Positions 52,889-63,876 of a stretch of DNA of 64,000 nt are shown one piece after another. The stretch is taken from positions 310,001-374,000 of the forward strand of contig NZ_LMHA01000002.1 in assembly GCF_001427635.1 (NCBI RefSeq), read 5' to 3'. Position 1 is the stretch's first letter. Each line of letters starts with the position of its first letter. Origin of the DNA: Pseudoxanthomonas sp. Root65 (GTDB lineage: Bacteria; Pseudomonadota; Gammaproteobacteria; Xanthomonadales; Xanthomonadaceae). The notes below the pieces were generated by a model. It searched no databases and was not told the DNA's origin. It saw only the letters and a program-made list of their open reading frames with translations. Both the position numbers and the translations under genes were made by a program.

Positions 52889-52965
52889 GCGCCCGTAGCT
52901 CAACCGGATAGAGCACCGGCCTTCTAAGCCGGCGGTTACAGGTTCGAGTCCTGTCGGGCGCGCCA
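52889..52965 (+). tRNA. tRNA-Arg (anticodon TCT)
   Basis: Acceptor GCGCCCG/CGGGCGC is perfect; the anticodon loop CTTCTAA gives TCT, which reads AGA/AGG. CCA is encoded. Confidence 0.97.
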
Positions 52966-53002
52966 CGGGTGGTGTACTCCGGCGGGAACAGCAGGTTTCA
53001 GT

Positions 53003-53080
<78 letters not shown>

Positions 53081-53107
53081 TTGATGGAAGATTCCGCTGC
53101 GGCGGGG

Positions 53108-53136
53108 TTTGTAACAAACAAGGGATGCGGGTACAC
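53108..53136 (+). promoter_or_regulatory. Sigma-70-type promoter for tRNA-Lys
   Basis: TTGTAA (53108-53113), a 17-base spacer and TACACT (53131-53136); the tRNA starts 17 bases after the -10. Four of six bases match consensus in each box. It lies in a locally AT-rich segment. Confidence 0.6.
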
Positions 53137-53153
53137 TACGCGCCCAGTTTTCG

Positions 53154-53229
53154 GGGCTGTTAGCTCAGTTGGTAGAGCAGTTGACTCTTAATCAATAGGT
53201 CCAAGGTTCGAATCCTTGACAGCCCACCA
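53154..53229 (+). tRNA. tRNA-Lys (anticodon CTT)
   Basis: Acceptor GGGCTGT/ACAGCCC, anticodon loop CTCTTAA giving CTT, T-loop TTCGAAT and encoded CCA. Confidence 0.97.
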
Positions 53230-53235
53230 AAGCAG

Positions 53236-53267
53236 AAAGCGCCCGGTCACCCCGGGCGCTTTTTTCT
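53236..53267 (+). terminator. Intrinsic terminator after tRNA-Lys
   Basis: AAAGCGCCCGG (53236-53246) pairs with CCGGGCGCTTT (53252-53262) and continues into a run of T. It separates the tRNA-Lys and tRNA-Leu units. Confidence 0.92.
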
Positions 53268-53301
53268 TGCCGGCGGCGCGGCCGGTACAATGCGGTGAAC
53301 T

Positions 53302-53386
53302 GCGAAAGTGGCGGAATTGGTAGACGCACTGGATTTAGGTTCCAGCGGGTAACCCCGTGAGGGTTCGAGTCCCTCCTTTCGCACCA
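53302..53386 (+). tRNA. tRNA-Leu (anticodon TAG)
   Basis: An 85-base type II tRNA with acceptor GCGAAAG/CTTTCGC, long variable arm (GCGGGTAACCCCGT), anticodon loop TTTAGGT giving TAG, and encoded CCA. TACAAT at 53286-53291 is a likely -10. Confidence 0.97.
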
Positions 53387-53696
53387 CGCCCCGGCGAGCG
53401 CCGGATGGCACGGACATGAGCGCGCCGTAGCGCGCCCGGCGGGCGAAGCGCCAGCCGTTATGGGGCTGCGACCTTGGATGGTCCGCCGTGACTCGGCTGG
53501 CTGCGTTCCCATTTTTGGAGCCCCGCTGCCGATAAAGCGGCCGGAACGCCCGTGCTCTGGGCTCCACCGCTGGCAGCCCGCTCCGGAATCGGCCAAACTA
53601 GCAAGTTCCGCCGGGAGGGGCCTTGCGCCCACGTCCCAGGCGTCCCGGATTATCAACATCGCCCCGGCTGTGCCGTGGCCGCAGGAGTCAGTGAGT
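53387..53696. other. 310-bp region between tRNA-Leu and tig
   Basis: No gene. It must contain the promoter of tig. A GC hairpin (GCGCGCCGTAGCGCGC, 53419-53434) may end the tRNA-Leu transcript, and GATTAT near 53648 resembles a -10, without a good -35. The ribosome site AGGAG is at 53683. Confidence 0.5.
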
Positions 53697-54989
53697 ATGC
53701 AAGTTTCGGTCGAATCGGTCGGCAACCTCGAGCGCCGCATGAGCTTCAGCCTGCCGGCGGAGCGTCTGGACACCCATATCGGCGGCCGCCTGCGCGAGCT
53801 GTCGCGTACCGCGCGCATCAAGGGCTTCCGTCCGGGCAAGGTGCCGGCGAAGGTCATCGAGCAGCGCTACGGCGACCAGGTGCGTGCCGAAGCCCTCGAC
53901 GGCCTGCTGCGCGAGACCTTCAACAACGCCGTGCGCGAGCAGGAATTGCAGTTGGCCGGCAACCCGCGCATCGAGAAGCAGGGCGAGGGCGAACTCGACT
54001 TCGTCGCCACCTTCGAAGTGGTGCCGGACTTCGGCGACATCGACGTGGCCAAGCTGAACGTGGTGCGCAACACCGCCGAAGTGACCGACGCCGACATCGA
54101 CCAGATGATCGACAACCTGCGCATGCAGCGTCGTACGTTCCAGGCCGTCGAGCGCGGCGCGAAGGACGGGGATCGCGTGGGCCTGGAGACCTGGTCGCAG
54201 GCCGGGGACGAGCGCATGCCGGCCGAGGGCGTCGAGAAGGGTGCGACCCTGATCGGCTCGGGCGTAATGTTCGGCGACATCGAACAGGCGCTCGTGGGCC
54301 TGGCGAAGGGTGACGAGAAGACCGTGTCGGTCACGTTCCCGGCCGACTGGCGCGTGCCGCAGCTGGCGGGCCGGCAGGTCGACGTGCACGTCAAGGTCAC
54401 CGATGTGGCCGAGTCGGTGCTGCCGGACGTGGATCGCGAGTTCATCCGCAGCTTCGGCGTGAAGAGTGGCGATGCCGAGCAGTTCCGTGCCGATATCCGC
54501 AGCAACCTCGAGCGCGAGCTGAAGGGTGCGCTGATGACCCGCCTGCGTCGTGAAGTCGGCGAGCAGTTGATCGCCGCCTATGCGCATGTGGAGATGCCGC
54601 CGCGCCTGGTCGAGAACGAGGCGCGCGTGATGGTGCAGCAGGCGGCCGAGCAGGCCCGCCGCCAGGGCCAGCAGGTGCAGATCCCGGACAATGCCCACGA
54701 GGGCTTCACGGATGCCGCCCGCAAGCGCGTCCTGGTCGGCCTGCTGGTGGGCGAGGTGGCCCGCCGCAACCAGCTCCGCCTGGACCCGAAGCGCCTGAAC
54801 GAGACGCTGCGCCTGATCGCCTCGACCTACGAAGAGCCGGAGCAGGTCATTGAGTTGTACCGCAATGATCCCCAGTTGATGAATAGTCTGCAGGGTCGTG
54901 TGATGGAGGAGCAGGTGATCGACTGGATCGCCGAGCGCGCCCAGCACACCGAGCAGGCGCTTTCCTTCCAGGAAGCCATCCGCAACTGA
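53697..54989 (+). CDS. tig: Trigger factor
   Basis: The product is 430 residues. The ribosome-binding signature [17 protein letters not shown] follows the N-terminal domain start [14 protein letters not shown]; a PPIase (FKBP-like) domain (about 160-245, DRVGLETW to VHVKVTDV) and the helical C-terminal chaperone arms follow. It shields nascent chains at the ribosome exit. ATG 53697 has AGGAG nine bases upstream. It heads the chaperone/protease cluster tig-clpP-clpX-lon. Confidence 0.96.
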   Translation: MQVSVESVGNLERRMSFSLPAERLDTHIGGRLRELSRTARIKGFRPGKVPAKVIEQRYGDQVRAEALDGLLRETFNNAVREQELQLAGNPRIEKQGEGELDFVATFEVVPDFGDIDVAKLNVVRNTAEVTDADIDQMIDNLRMQRRTFQAVERGAKDGDRVGLETWSQAGDERMPAEGVEKGATLIGSGVMFGDIEQALVGLAKGDEKTVSVTFPADWRVPQLAGRQVDVHVKVTDVAESVLPDVDREFIRSFGVKSGDAEQFRADIRSNLERELKGALMTRLRREVGEQLIAAYAHVEMPPRLVENEARVMVQQAAEQARRQGQQVQIPDNAHEGFTDAARKRVLVGLLVGEVARRNQLRLDPKRLNETLRLIASTYEEPEQVIELYRNDPQLMNSLQGRVMEEQVIDWIAERAQHTEQALSFQEAIRN

Positions 54990-55065
54990 TCCGGGCGCCC
55001 GCCCGGGCAGAGCGTCCGGCTATCCTAGGCCGGACCTTCCCACGAACGACAGGCGCGATAACCCA

Positions 55066-55692
55066 ATGAGCATCCGAACCCAAGCCCTCAACCTGGTGCC
55101 GATGGTGGTCGAACAGACCAGCCGCGGCGAGCGCGCCTACGACATCTATTCCCGCCTGCTGAAGGAACGCGTGATCTTCCTGGTCGGCGGCGTGGACGAC
55201 CACGTGGCCAATGTCATCGTGGCGCAGATGCTCTTCCTGGAAGCGGAAAATCCGGAGAAGGACATCAGCCTGTACATCAATTCGCCCGGTGGCGTGGTGA
55301 CCGCCGGCATGGCGATCTACGACACCATGCAGTACATCAAGCCGGACGTCAGCACGATCTGCGTGGGCCAGGCGGCCAGCATGGGCGCGCTGCTGCTGGC
55401 GGCGGGCGCGAAGGGCAAGCGCTACGCCCTGCCGAATTCGCGCGTGATGATCCACCAGCCGCTCGGCGGCTTCCAAGGCCAGGCGACGGACATCGACATC
55501 CACGCCCGCGAGATCCTGACCCTGCGCGCGAAGCTGAACGCGATTCTGTCCCACCACACCGGTCAGTCGCTGGAAACCATCGAGCGCGACACCGAGCGCG
55601 ACAACTTCAAGAGCGCGGCGGATTCGCAGGCCTACGGCCTGGTCGACCAGGTGCTCGAGCGCCGTCCGGAAGACACCATCCAGTCGGCCTGA
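55066..55692 (+). CDS. clpP: ATP-dependent Clp protease proteolytic subunit
   Basis: The product is 208 residues. The catalytic triad is S105 ([10 protein letters not shown]), H130 ([10 protein letters not shown]) and D179 (ERDTERDNF), each offset by eight from E. coli numbering, consistent with a short propeptide. It forms the two-ring protease chamber fed by ClpX. It lies 76 bp after tig. Confidence 0.97.
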   Translation: MSIRTQALNLVPMVVEQTSRGERAYDIYSRLLKERVIFLVGGVDDHVANVIVAQMLFLEAENPEKDISLYINSPGGVVTAGMAIYDTMQYIKPDVSTICVGQAASMGALLLAAGAKGKRYALPNSRVMIHQPLGGFQGQATDIDIHAREILTLRAKLNAILSHHTGQSLETIERDTERDNFKSAADSQAYGLVDQVLERRPEDTIQSA

Positions 55693-55818
55693 TCCCCGGA
55701 TTGCCGCTTTTCAGGCACAAATCCCCCTGTTCACCGTCCCGGCCGACAAGCCGGGACCGTGTGCTATTCTCCGACCGCAAGCCCTTCCGGGCAGGTTGAG
55801 CGACCGAGTAATACCAGC

Positions 55819-57102
<1,284 letters not shown>

Positions 57103-57125
57103 TCCGGCCGGGATCCTCTCCTCTG

Positions 57126-57148
57126 ACAGGCGCCCATGTGGCGCCTGT
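57126..57148 (+). terminator. Hairpin after clpX
   Basis: ACAGGCGCC (57126-57134) and GGCGCCTGT (57140-57148) form a perfect 9-bp stem around CATGT; the following TTCAGTTTCT is only moderately T-rich. A partial terminator before the lon promoter. Confidence 0.7.
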
Positions 57149-57204
57149 TCAGTTTCTGGAGCTCTGCCGCAAGTGGCCGGTTCCCTTGGTGTTTTGGCGA
57201 CGCT

Positions 57205-57233
57205 CTTGCATCCCTCGGGCGATGGCCCCATAA
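57205..57233 (+). promoter_or_regulatory. Sigma-32-like heat-shock promoter of lon
   Basis: CTTGCA (57205-57210), 15 bases, then CCCCATAA (57226-57233) resembles the heat-shock consensus CTTGAA-N13-15-CCCCATNT. The lon ATG is 53 bases further. It fits known heat-shock control of lon. Confidence 0.6.
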
Positions 57234-57285
57234 CGGGCCCATTGGTGCCTGCGCACCCCTGCATTCCGCACTTGCTGGAGCCCCC

Positions 57286-59736
57286 ATGCCCCGCCGTCCC
57301 CAGACTGAAATCCTCGACCTGCCGGTCCTGCCGCTACGCGACGTGGTGGTGTTCCCGCACATGGTCATCCCGCTGTTCGTCGGTCGCGACAAGTCCATGC
57401 GCGCGCTGGAGCAGGCGATGGAAGCCGACAAGCGCATCATCCTGCTGGCGCAGAAGTCCGCCGAAACCGACGACCCCGCGGCCGCGGACCTGTACACCGT
57501 CGGCACGCTCGCGCAGGTGCTGCAGTTGCTGAAGCTGCCGGATGGCACGATCAAGGTCCTGGTCGAGGGCACGGCGCGCGTGACCGTGTCGAACGTGACC
57601 GAGCGCGACGGATCGCTGTACGGGCAGGGCGAGGAGATCGATTCCACCGACGCGCGTGAGCCGCGCGAGATCGAGGCCGTCGCGCGTTCGCTGATGAGCC
57701 TGTTCGAGCAGTACGTCAAGACCAACCGCAAGCTGCCGCCGGAACTGCTGCAGACGCTGGCCGGCATCGACGAGCCCAGCCGCCTGGCCGACACCATCGC
57801 CGCGCACCTGGGCGTGCGCCTGAGCGACAAGCAGCGGCTGCTGGAGACGGTCGAAGTCGGTGAACGGCTGGAACTGCTGGTCGGCTTCGTCGACGGCGAG
57901 ATCGACGTGCAGCAGTTGGAGAAGCGCATCCGCGGCCGCGTGAAGTCGCAGATGGAGAAGAGCCAGCGCGAGTACTACCTCAACGAGCAGATGAAGGCCA
58001 TCCAGAAGGAACTGGGCGAGTTGGACGAGGCGCCCAACGAACTGGAAGAGCTGGCGCGCAAGATCGCGGCTGCCGGCATGCCCAAGCCCGTCGAGACCAA
58101 GGCGCGCAACGAGCTCAACAAGCTCAAGCAGATGTCGCCGATGTCGGCCGAGGCCGCGGTGGTGCGCAACTACCTGGACTGGCTGCTCGGCGTGCCTTGG
58201 AACAAGCGCAGCAAGGTGCGCAAGGATCTCAAGGTCGCGCAGGACACGCTGGATGCCGACCACTATGGTCTGGAGAAGGTGAAGGAGCGCATCCTCGAAT
58301 ACCTCGCCGTGCAGTCGCGGGTGAAGAAGCTGCGCGGCCCCATCCTGTGTCTGGTCGGCCCGCCGGGCGTCGGCAAGACCTCGCTGGGCCAGAGCATCGC
58401 CAAGGCGACCAACCGCAAGTTCGTGCGCATGTCGCTCGGCGGCGTGCGCGACGAGGCGGAGATCCGCGGACACCGCCGCACCTACGTCGGGTCGATGCCG
58501 GGCCGCATCGTGCAGAACCTCAACAAGACCGGCAGCAAGAATCCGTTGTTCGTGCTGGACGAGATCGACAAGATGTCGATGGATTTTCGCGGCGACCCGT
58601 CGTCCGCCTTGCTGGAAGTGCTGGATCCCGAACAGAACAGCGCCTTCAACGACCACTACCTGGAAGTGGACTTGGACCTGTCCGAGGTGATGTTCGTCGC
58701 GACCTCAAATTCGCTCAACATCCCGGGCCCGCTGCTGGACCGCATGGAAGTGATCCGCATCCCCGGCTATACCGAGGATGAGAAGGTCAACATCGCACAG
58801 CGCTACCTGGTGCCGAAGCAGCTGAAGGCGAACGGCCTGAAGGCGGACGAGTTGAAGATCGCCGAAAACGCGATCCGCGACCTGGTCCGCTACTACACGC
58901 GCGAATCCGGCGTACGCAACCTCGAGCGCGAAGTCGCCAAGATCTGCCGCAAGGTGGTCAAGGAAATCGCGCTCGCCGGCCCGAAGCCCGCGCGCAAGAA
59001 GGCAACCGCGATGCAGGTCAGTTCGAAGAATCTGGAGAAATACGCCGGGGTGCGCCGTTACGACTTCGGTCGTGCCGAAGAGCAGAACGAGATCGGCCTG
59101 GTCACCGGCCTGGCCTGGACGGAAGTCGGCGGCGACCTGCTGCAGATCGAAGTCGCGCTGGTGCCGGGCAAGGGTGGCATGCTGCTGACCGGCCAGCTCG
59201 GCGACGTGATGAAGGAATCCGGTTCCGCCGCGTTGTCGGTGGTGCGCAGTCGCGCGGCCAGCCTGGGCGTGGATACGGAGTTCCTGCAGAAGCACGACGT
59301 TCACCTGCACGTGCCTGATGGCGCCACGCCGAAGGACGGGCCGAGCGCAGGCATCGCGATGGCGACCGCGCTGGTCTCCGCACTCACCCGCAATCCGGTG
59401 CGCGCCGATGTCGCGATGACGGGCGAGATCACCCTGCGCGGCCGCGTCACCGCGATCGGCGGCCTCAAGGAGAAGCTGCTGGCGGCGCTGCGCGGCGGCA
59501 TCACCACGGTGATCATTCCCGACGAGAACAAGAAGGACCTGGCCGACATTCCCGCCAACGTCACCGAGGGCATGAAGATCGTGCCGGTGAAGTGGATCGA
59601 CGAGGTGCTCGACCTGGCGCTGGAGCGACCGCTGGCGCCCGTGCCCGCCGATGGCGGCGACGGTGGCGAACGCGTGGTGCCGGCGACCAAGAAGGAGCGC
59701 GGCAAGGGCTCCCAGCAACCCGGCGTGAAGCATTGA
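57286..59736 (+). CDS. lon: ATP-dependent protease Lon (LonA)
   Basis: The product is 816 residues: N-terminal substrate domain ([25 protein letters not shown]), coiled coil, AAA+ module with Walker [12 protein letters not shown] and Walker B FVLDEIDK, and a serine-lysine protease domain with the catalytic serine in [11 protein letters not shown] and lysine in [11 protein letters not shown]. It degrades damaged and regulatory proteins. ATG 57286 is chosen, with CTGGAG upstream; the frame is open to 57136 without family similarity. Confidence 0.97.
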   Translation: MPRRPQTEILDLPVLPLRDVVVFPHMVIPLFVGRDKSMRALEQAMEADKRIILLAQKSAETDDPAAADLYTVGTLAQVLQLLKLPDGTIKVLVEGTARVTVSNVTERDGSLYGQGEEIDSTDAREPREIEAVARSLMSLFEQYVKTNRKLPPELLQTLAGIDEPSRLADTIAAHLGVRLSDKQRLLETVEVGERLELLVGFVDGEIDVQQLEKRIRGRVKSQMEKSQREYYLNEQMKAIQKELGELDEAPNELEELARKIAAAGMPKPVETKARNELNKLKQMSPMSAEAAVVRNYLDWLLGVPWNKRSKVRKDLKVAQDTLDADHYGLEKVKERILEYLAVQSRVKKLRGPILCLVGPPGVGKTSLGQSIAKATNRKFVRMSLGGVRDEAEIRGHRRTYVGSMPGRIVQNLNKTGSKNPLFVLDEIDKMSMDFRGDPSSALLEVLDPEQNSAFNDHYLEVDLDLSEVMFVATSNSLNIPGPLLDRMEVIRIPGYTEDEKVNIAQRYLVPKQLKANGLKADELKIAENAIRDLVRYYTRESGVRNLEREVAKICRKVVKEIALAGPKPARKKATAMQVSSKNLEKYAGVRRYDFGRAEEQNEIGLVTGLAWTEVGGDLLQIEVALVPGKGGMLLTGQLGDVMKESGSAALSVVRSRAASLGVDTEFLQKHDVHLHVPDGATPKDGPSAGIAMATALVSALTRNPVRADVAMTGEITLRGRVTAIGGLKEKLLAALRGGITTVIIPDENKKDLADIPANVTEGMKIVPVKWIDEVLDLALERPLAPVPADGGDGGERVVPATKKERGKGSQQPGVKH

Positions 59737-59797
59737 GGAAGATGCTCGGCGATGCCTGTCATCGCCCTGAAACCCGCGTCATTACTGGGTTTTCGGC

Positions 59798-59826
59798 TTG
59801 CGTGGCATTTTTCGCACTGGTATAAC
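59798..59826 (+). promoter_or_regulatory. Sigma-70 promoter of hup
   Basis: TTGCGT (59798-59803), a 17-base spacer and TATAAC (59821-59826). The predicted transcript would have a leader of about 120 bases before the HU start at 59954. Confidence 0.7.
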
Positions 59827-59953
59827 GACGTCACCCGCATGCACGAGGCAGTGTCTCGATGCGCGTGGACATCACGACCGGTTCCGATCAGGCGAGCGAA
59901 GCCAGAGGTGCCGGTCACTCATTCCGCGGTTGTGCCGCACAGGGAGTTACTCA

Positions 59954-60226
59954 ATGAACAAAACCGAATTGATCGATGCCGTCGCCGACGAAGCCGAAGT
60001 GTCCAAGGCCGAAGCCGGCCGTGCCGTCGACGCCGTCATCTCCAGCATCACCAAGGCCCTCAAGAAGGGCGACAGCGTGACGCTGGTCGGCTTCGGTACC
60101 TTCCAGGTCCGCAAGCGTGCCGCTCGCACGGGTCGCAACCCGAAGACCGGCGATACCATCAAGATCAAGGCCTCCAAGAACCCCGCGTTCAAGGCTGGCA
60201 AAGCCCTGAAGGATGCCGTAAACTAA
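59954..60226 (+). CDS. hupB: DNA-binding protein HU-beta
   Basis: The product is 90 residues, the normal length. [20 protein letters not shown] begins the dimerisation helices; the DNA-binding beta arm contains [20 protein letters not shown] with the intercalating proline. It compacts and bends DNA. AGGGAGT lies six bases before the ATG, fixing the start. It follows lon, the usual order in gammaproteobacteria. Confidence 0.97.
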   Translation: MNKTELIDAVADEAEVSKAEAGRAVDAVISSITKALKKGDSVTLVGFGTFQVRKRAARTGRNPKTGDTIKIKASKNPAFKAGKALKDAVN

Positions 60227-60260
60227 TCGACTCGCTGCCGATGGCAGGGTGCGATCACCC

Positions 60261-60335
60261 GGGTGCTTAGCTCAGCGGTAGAGCGTCTCCCTTACACGGA
60301 GAGGGTCGGGGGTTCGAAACCCTCAGCACCCACCA
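60261..60335 (+). tRNA. tRNA-Val (anticodon TAC)
   Basis: Acceptor GGGTGCT/AGCACCC, anticodon loop CTTACAC giving TAC, T-loop TTCGAAA and encoded CCA. It lies 34 bases after hupB. Confidence 0.97.
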
Positions 60336-60419
60336 CATCGGGGCGATGCAAGATTAAAAAAATTGTCGGATGGTCTAGCGGAAATCGCTGAAATCGTCTT
60401 ACAATGTTCGTCTCAGCGC

Positions 60420-60496
60420 GGAGTGGTAGTTCAGTCGGTTAGAATGCTGGCCTGTCACGCCGGAGGTCGCGGGTTCGAGTCCCGTCCACTCCGCCA
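60420..60496 (+). tRNA. tRNA-Asp (anticodon GTC)
   Basis: Acceptor GGAGTGG/CCACTCC, anticodon loop CTGTCAC giving GTC, T-loop TTCGAGT, encoded CCA. TACAAT at 60400-60405 is a likely own -10 element. Confidence 0.97.
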
Positions 60497-60504
60497 TTTC
60501 ACCC

Positions 60505-60530
60505 AAAAAGCCCGCGAAAGCGGGCTTTTT
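60505..60530 (+). terminator. Intrinsic terminator after tRNA-Asp
   Basis: An 11-bp perfect stem AAAAAGCCCGC/GCGGGCTTTTT with a GAAA tetraloop, ending in T5. A strong rho-independent terminator, usable in both directions. Confidence 0.95.
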
Positions 60531-60652
60531 GCTGTCCGTGTTCCGCCGGGCGCCACAGGATGTCCGGTAGCCGTGGAGCCGCCGGGTGGCGAGACGCCGC
60601 TGCCCGGGCGCGCTAAACTGCGCGGCTGAAAGAATTCGGGTCCCGTGCGCAC

Positions 60653-62629
60653 ATGCTGCAGAAACTCCGCGACAAAACCACCGGCTGGGTCGCCAGCCTG
60701 ATCCTGGGTCTGCTGATCATTCCGTTCGCCTTCGTCGGCGTGAACGAATACGTGACCGGCGGCACCGCCAGTGACGTGGCGCTGGTCGAAGCGCCGCCGA
60801 CATGGTGGGAGTCCGCGCCGCAGTGGTGGCCGGTATCGACCTTGTGGCAGCGCGAAGAGGTCACGCAGGACGATTTCCGCACGGCCTTCGAGCAGGCTCG
60901 CCAGCAGCAGCGCCAGGCGCTGGGCGATGCGTTCGATCCGCGCGAGTTCGAGAGCGCCGACAACAAGCGCAAGGTGCTGGAGCAGCTGATCGACCAGAAG
61001 GTGCTGGCGCTGGGTGCGAAGCGCGCGGGCATCGTGGTGGGCGACGCCGCCGTGCAGAAGATGATCGCGAGCGAGCCGGCGTTCCAGGTCGATGGCAAGT
61101 TCAGCCCCCAGCAGTACCAGCTGTTGCTGGCGTCTCAGGTGCCGGCGGTCTCGCCGCTGCAGTTCGAGGAACAGCAGCGCGAGCGCCTGCGCATGATGCT
61201 GTTGCCGCAGGCGATCAGTGATTCCGACTTCGTCACCGAGGGCGAGCAGGCGCGCATGTGGAAGCTGCTCGGTGAGACGCGCGACATTGGCATCGCGCTG
61301 TTGCCGCCGGTGGCCGAGGACACGACGCCGGTCACCGATGCGCAGATCAAGGCCTGGTACGACAGCCACAAGAGCGACTTCAAGCAACCCGAGCAGGTCT
61401 CGCTGGAGTACGTGGAAATCAACGGCGCCACGTTGCCGGTCACGGCGACGCCCGACGAGGCCGCGCTGCAGAAGCGCTACGAGGCGGAAAAGTCGCGCTT
61501 CATGTCGCCGGAGCAGCGCGTGGTCGCGCACATCCTGATCGCGGCGGATGCAAGTGCCGATGCCGCCACGCAGAAGAAGGCCGAAGACAAGGCCGCCGCG
61601 CTGGCCAAGCAGGCGCGCGAGGGCGCCGACTTCGCCGCGTTGGCGCGCGCGAATTCCGACGATCCGGGCTCGAAGGATGCCGGTGGCGAACTGCCGCCGT
61701 TCGCGAAGGACGGCTCGATGGTCAAGCCTTTCGAGGACGCTGCGTTCGCGATGCAGGCCGGTGAGATCCGCGGCCCGGTCAAGAGCGACTTCGGCTACCA
61801 CGTGTTGCAGCTGAAGCAGATCAATCCCGGCACCGGTCGCAGCTTCGAGGAAGTGCGCGGCGAACTGGCGGCCGAAGAGGCCAACGGCGAGCGCGAGCGT
61901 GCGTACAACGAGCTGGCCGGTCGCGTGGTCAATGAAACGCTGAAGAACCCCACGGCGCTGGCACCGGCGGCCCAAGCCACCGGCCTGCCGCTGCAGAAGG
62001 TCGGTCCGTTCTCGCGCGACCAGCCGCAGGGCATCGCGACGGTGCCGGCGGTGTTGCGTGCGGCGTTCTCCGACACGCTGGTACAGGACGGCACGATCAG
62101 CGATCCGATCGAGATCGCGCCCAGCCACAGCGTCGTCATCCGCGTCGCCCAGCACACGCCCGAGCAGGCGTTGCCGCTGGACAAGGCGCGCGATGCCGTC
62201 GTGCAGGCCATCCGTACGGACCGGCAGGAGAAGGCCGCCCAGGCTGCCGCGGACGCGCTGGTCGCCCGCGTGCAGAAGGGCGAATCGCTGGCGACGGTCG
62301 CCGCTGCCGACGGCCTGCGTTTCAACGAACTGCCTGGCCTGCGCCGTGGCATGCCGATGCCGACGGCCGAAGCGAACGAAGCCATCTTCGCCGCGGGTCG
62401 TCCGGCGGACGGCAAGGTCGTGGCCGGCAAGGTGGCGCTGGGTGACGGCGCCTATGCGATCTTCACCGTCAACAAGGTGACCGACGGTGCCATCGCGGAC
62501 ATGCCGCCCGAAGAGCGCGCGAGCATGCAGCAGCAGCTGGTGCAGCTCAATGGCGGCATCGCGACGCAGGCCTACGTGGATGCGCTGCGCAAGCGCTTCA
62601 AGGTCAAGGTCTTCGAAGAGCGGCTCTGA
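60653..62629 (+). CDS. ppiD: Periplasmic chaperone/peptidyl-prolyl isomerase PpiD
   Basis: The product is 658 residues: an N-terminal membrane anchor (GWVASLILGLLIIPFAFVGV, about 11-30), a SurA-like chaperone segment, one parvulin-type domain (about 285-395, VVAHILIAADAS to FGYHVLQLKQIN) and a second helical chaperone part. It assists outer-membrane and periplasmic proteins leaving the Sec translocon. Placement after lon-hup is the usual gammaproteobacterial order. The start is set by the membrane anchor. Confidence 0.93.
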   Translation: MLQKLRDKTTGWVASLILGLLIIPFAFVGVNEYVTGGTASDVALVEAPPTWWESAPQWWPVSTLWQREEVTQDDFRTAFEQARQQQRQALGDAFDPREFESADNKRKVLEQLIDQKVLALGAKRAGIVVGDAAVQKMIASEPAFQVDGKFSPQQYQLLLASQVPAVSPLQFEEQQRERLRMMLLPQAISDSDFVTEGEQARMWKLLGETRDIGIALLPPVAEDTTPVTDAQIKAWYDSHKSDFKQPEQVSLEYVEINGATLPVTATPDEAALQKRYEAEKSRFMSPEQRVVAHILIAADASADAATQKKAEDKAAALAKQAREGADFAALARANSDDPGSKDAGGELPPFAKDGSMVKPFEDAAFAMQAGEIRGPVKSDFGYHVLQLKQINPGTGRSFEEVRGELAAEEANGERERAYNELAGRVVNETLKNPTALAPAAQATGLPLQKVGPFSRDQPQGIATVPAVLRAAFSDTLVQDGTISDPIEIAPSHSVVIRVAQHTPEQALPLDKARDAVVQAIRTDRQEKAAQAAADALVARVQKGESLATVAAADGLRFNELPGLRRGMPMPTAEANEAIFAAGRPADGKVVAGKVALGDGAYAIFTVNKVTDGAIADMPPEERASMQQQLVQLNGGIATQAYVDALRKRFKVKVFEERL

Positions 62630-62650
62630 GCCGCGCAGCAGGTTCCAACC

Positions 62651-62680
62651 GAATCCCGCCGCCAGGCGGGATTCTTTTTT
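62651..62680 (+). terminator. Intrinsic terminator after ppiD
   Basis: GAATCCCGCC (62651-62660) pairs with GGCGGGATTC (62665-62674), loop GCCA, followed by six T. Strong rho-independent terminator. Confidence 0.95.
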
Positions 62681-62697
62681 CCACTGTGCGAAACGGA

Positions 62698-63876
62698 TCA
62701 GTCCGTGGTGCTGTCCAGCTTCAGCACCATCCCGGGCCGCAGGACGGCATCCGCTCCCAGTCCGTTCACCTGCAGCAGGCGCGCCGGCGTGATGCCGTAA
62801 CGGCGGGCGATGGTCCAGGCGGAGTCGCCGCGTCTGACGGTGTGCGTGCGGGTATCGCGGGGCGTGCCGGCGGACGTCGATGCCAGTGCGGCCTCGGGTG
62901 TCGATGAGGGCGGTGCGTCTGCTGCGGTGTCGTCCACGCCTGCCGTCGTCGGCGCCAGCAGCCGGATCGGCTTGGTGCCCCGGCTGAAGCGGCCCGCCAG
63001 GGCAGGATTGAGGCGCTTGAGCAGTGCCACTGGCTGCTGCTGTTGCCTGGCCCACGCATCGAGGGTCGCATCACCGGGCAGGACGTGCGCCGCCAGGCGC
63101 GGCACCGGCCGATCCATCTGTCTGAGCCAGGCATCGCGATCGTCGGCCTGCTGGAAGATGCACGCCAGCGCATGCAGCTTCTCGACATAGGCGTAGGTGA
63201 TGCCCGACAGCCCCGGCAGTTCCGCCGGGCGCGCATTGCGTGCGTTCATGCCGGCACGGCGCATGGACTGCAGCAGGCGGTACTCGCCGGCGTTGTAGGC
63301 CATCACCGTCAGGCGCCAGTCGCCCCCGAACATGCCATGCAGCGTCTTGAGGTAGCGGATGGCGGCCTGGGTGGAATCCACCGGCGACAGCCGGCCGTCG
63401 TAGCCTTCGCGCATCGGCACGCCCTGGTTGCGCGCAGTGATACCGATGAATTGCCACAGCCCGGCCGGGCCCTGCGGATTGCGTACGCCCGGCTTGTAGC
63501 CGCTTTCCACGAACGGAATCAGTGCGTACTCGGTGGGCAGGTGCGCCTCGCGCAGCGCATCGACCACGTAACCGAACAGCGGCAGCAGGTCGTCCTCGGC
63601 GCGTGCCAGCTGCCCGGGCGCATGGCTGAAGTGCTTTTTCCAGCGTCCGTTGGTGGCCTGGCTGTCGCACGCGGGGTCGGCTAGTCCGTCGCGGAAGCGC
63701 TGGTAGATCTCCAGTCCGCTGCGCTGGTGGCTGGCCGGTACACCGGCGGGGTCCAACGGTGGCGCGGCAGGTGCGGTCGGGGCCTCAGCGGGTGGGTCGG
63801 CGGCGAGTGCCACGTGCGGCATCAACGCAAAGCCAGCGGCAAGAAGCGCGAGATACAGAGGGCGAGGTGGACTCAT
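62698..63876 (-). CDS. mltD: Membrane-bound lytic murein transglycosylase (MltD-like) with LysM
   Basis: The 392-residue precursor has a signal peptide (cut after ALA near residue 26), an SLT domain with catalytic glutamate in PFVESGYKPGVRNPQGPAGLWQF and MAYNAGEYRL, and one C-terminal LysM motif (THTVRRGDSAWTIARRYG to MVLKL). There is no lipobox, unlike E. coli MltD, so it may be soluble in the periplasm. ATG 63876 overlaps the gloB stop by four bases; the alternative ATG 63897 would overlap further. Confidence 0.88.
   Translation of the reverse strand: MSPPRPLYLALLAAGFALMPHVALAADPPAEAPTAPAAPPLDPAGVPASHQRSGLEIYQRFRDGLADPACDSQATNGRWKKHFSHAPGQLARAEDDLLPLFGYVVDALREAHLPTEYALIPFVESGYKPGVRNPQGPAGLWQFIGITARNQGVPMREGYDGRLSPVDSTQAAIRYLKTLHGMFGGDWRLTVMAYNAGEYRLLQSMRRAGMNARNARPAELPGLSGITYAYVEKLHALACIFQQADDRDAWLRQMDRPVPRLAAHVLPGDATLDAWARQQQQPVALLKRLNPALAGRFSRGTKPIRLLAPTTAGVDDTAADAPPSSTPEAALASTSAGTPRDTRTHTVRRGDSAWTIARRYGITPARLLQVNGLGADAVLRPGMVLKLDSTTD

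Noticed and set aside
53387..53696. Small RNA gene between tRNA-Leu and tig
   Set aside because: No promoter-terminator pair around a structured segment could be identified.
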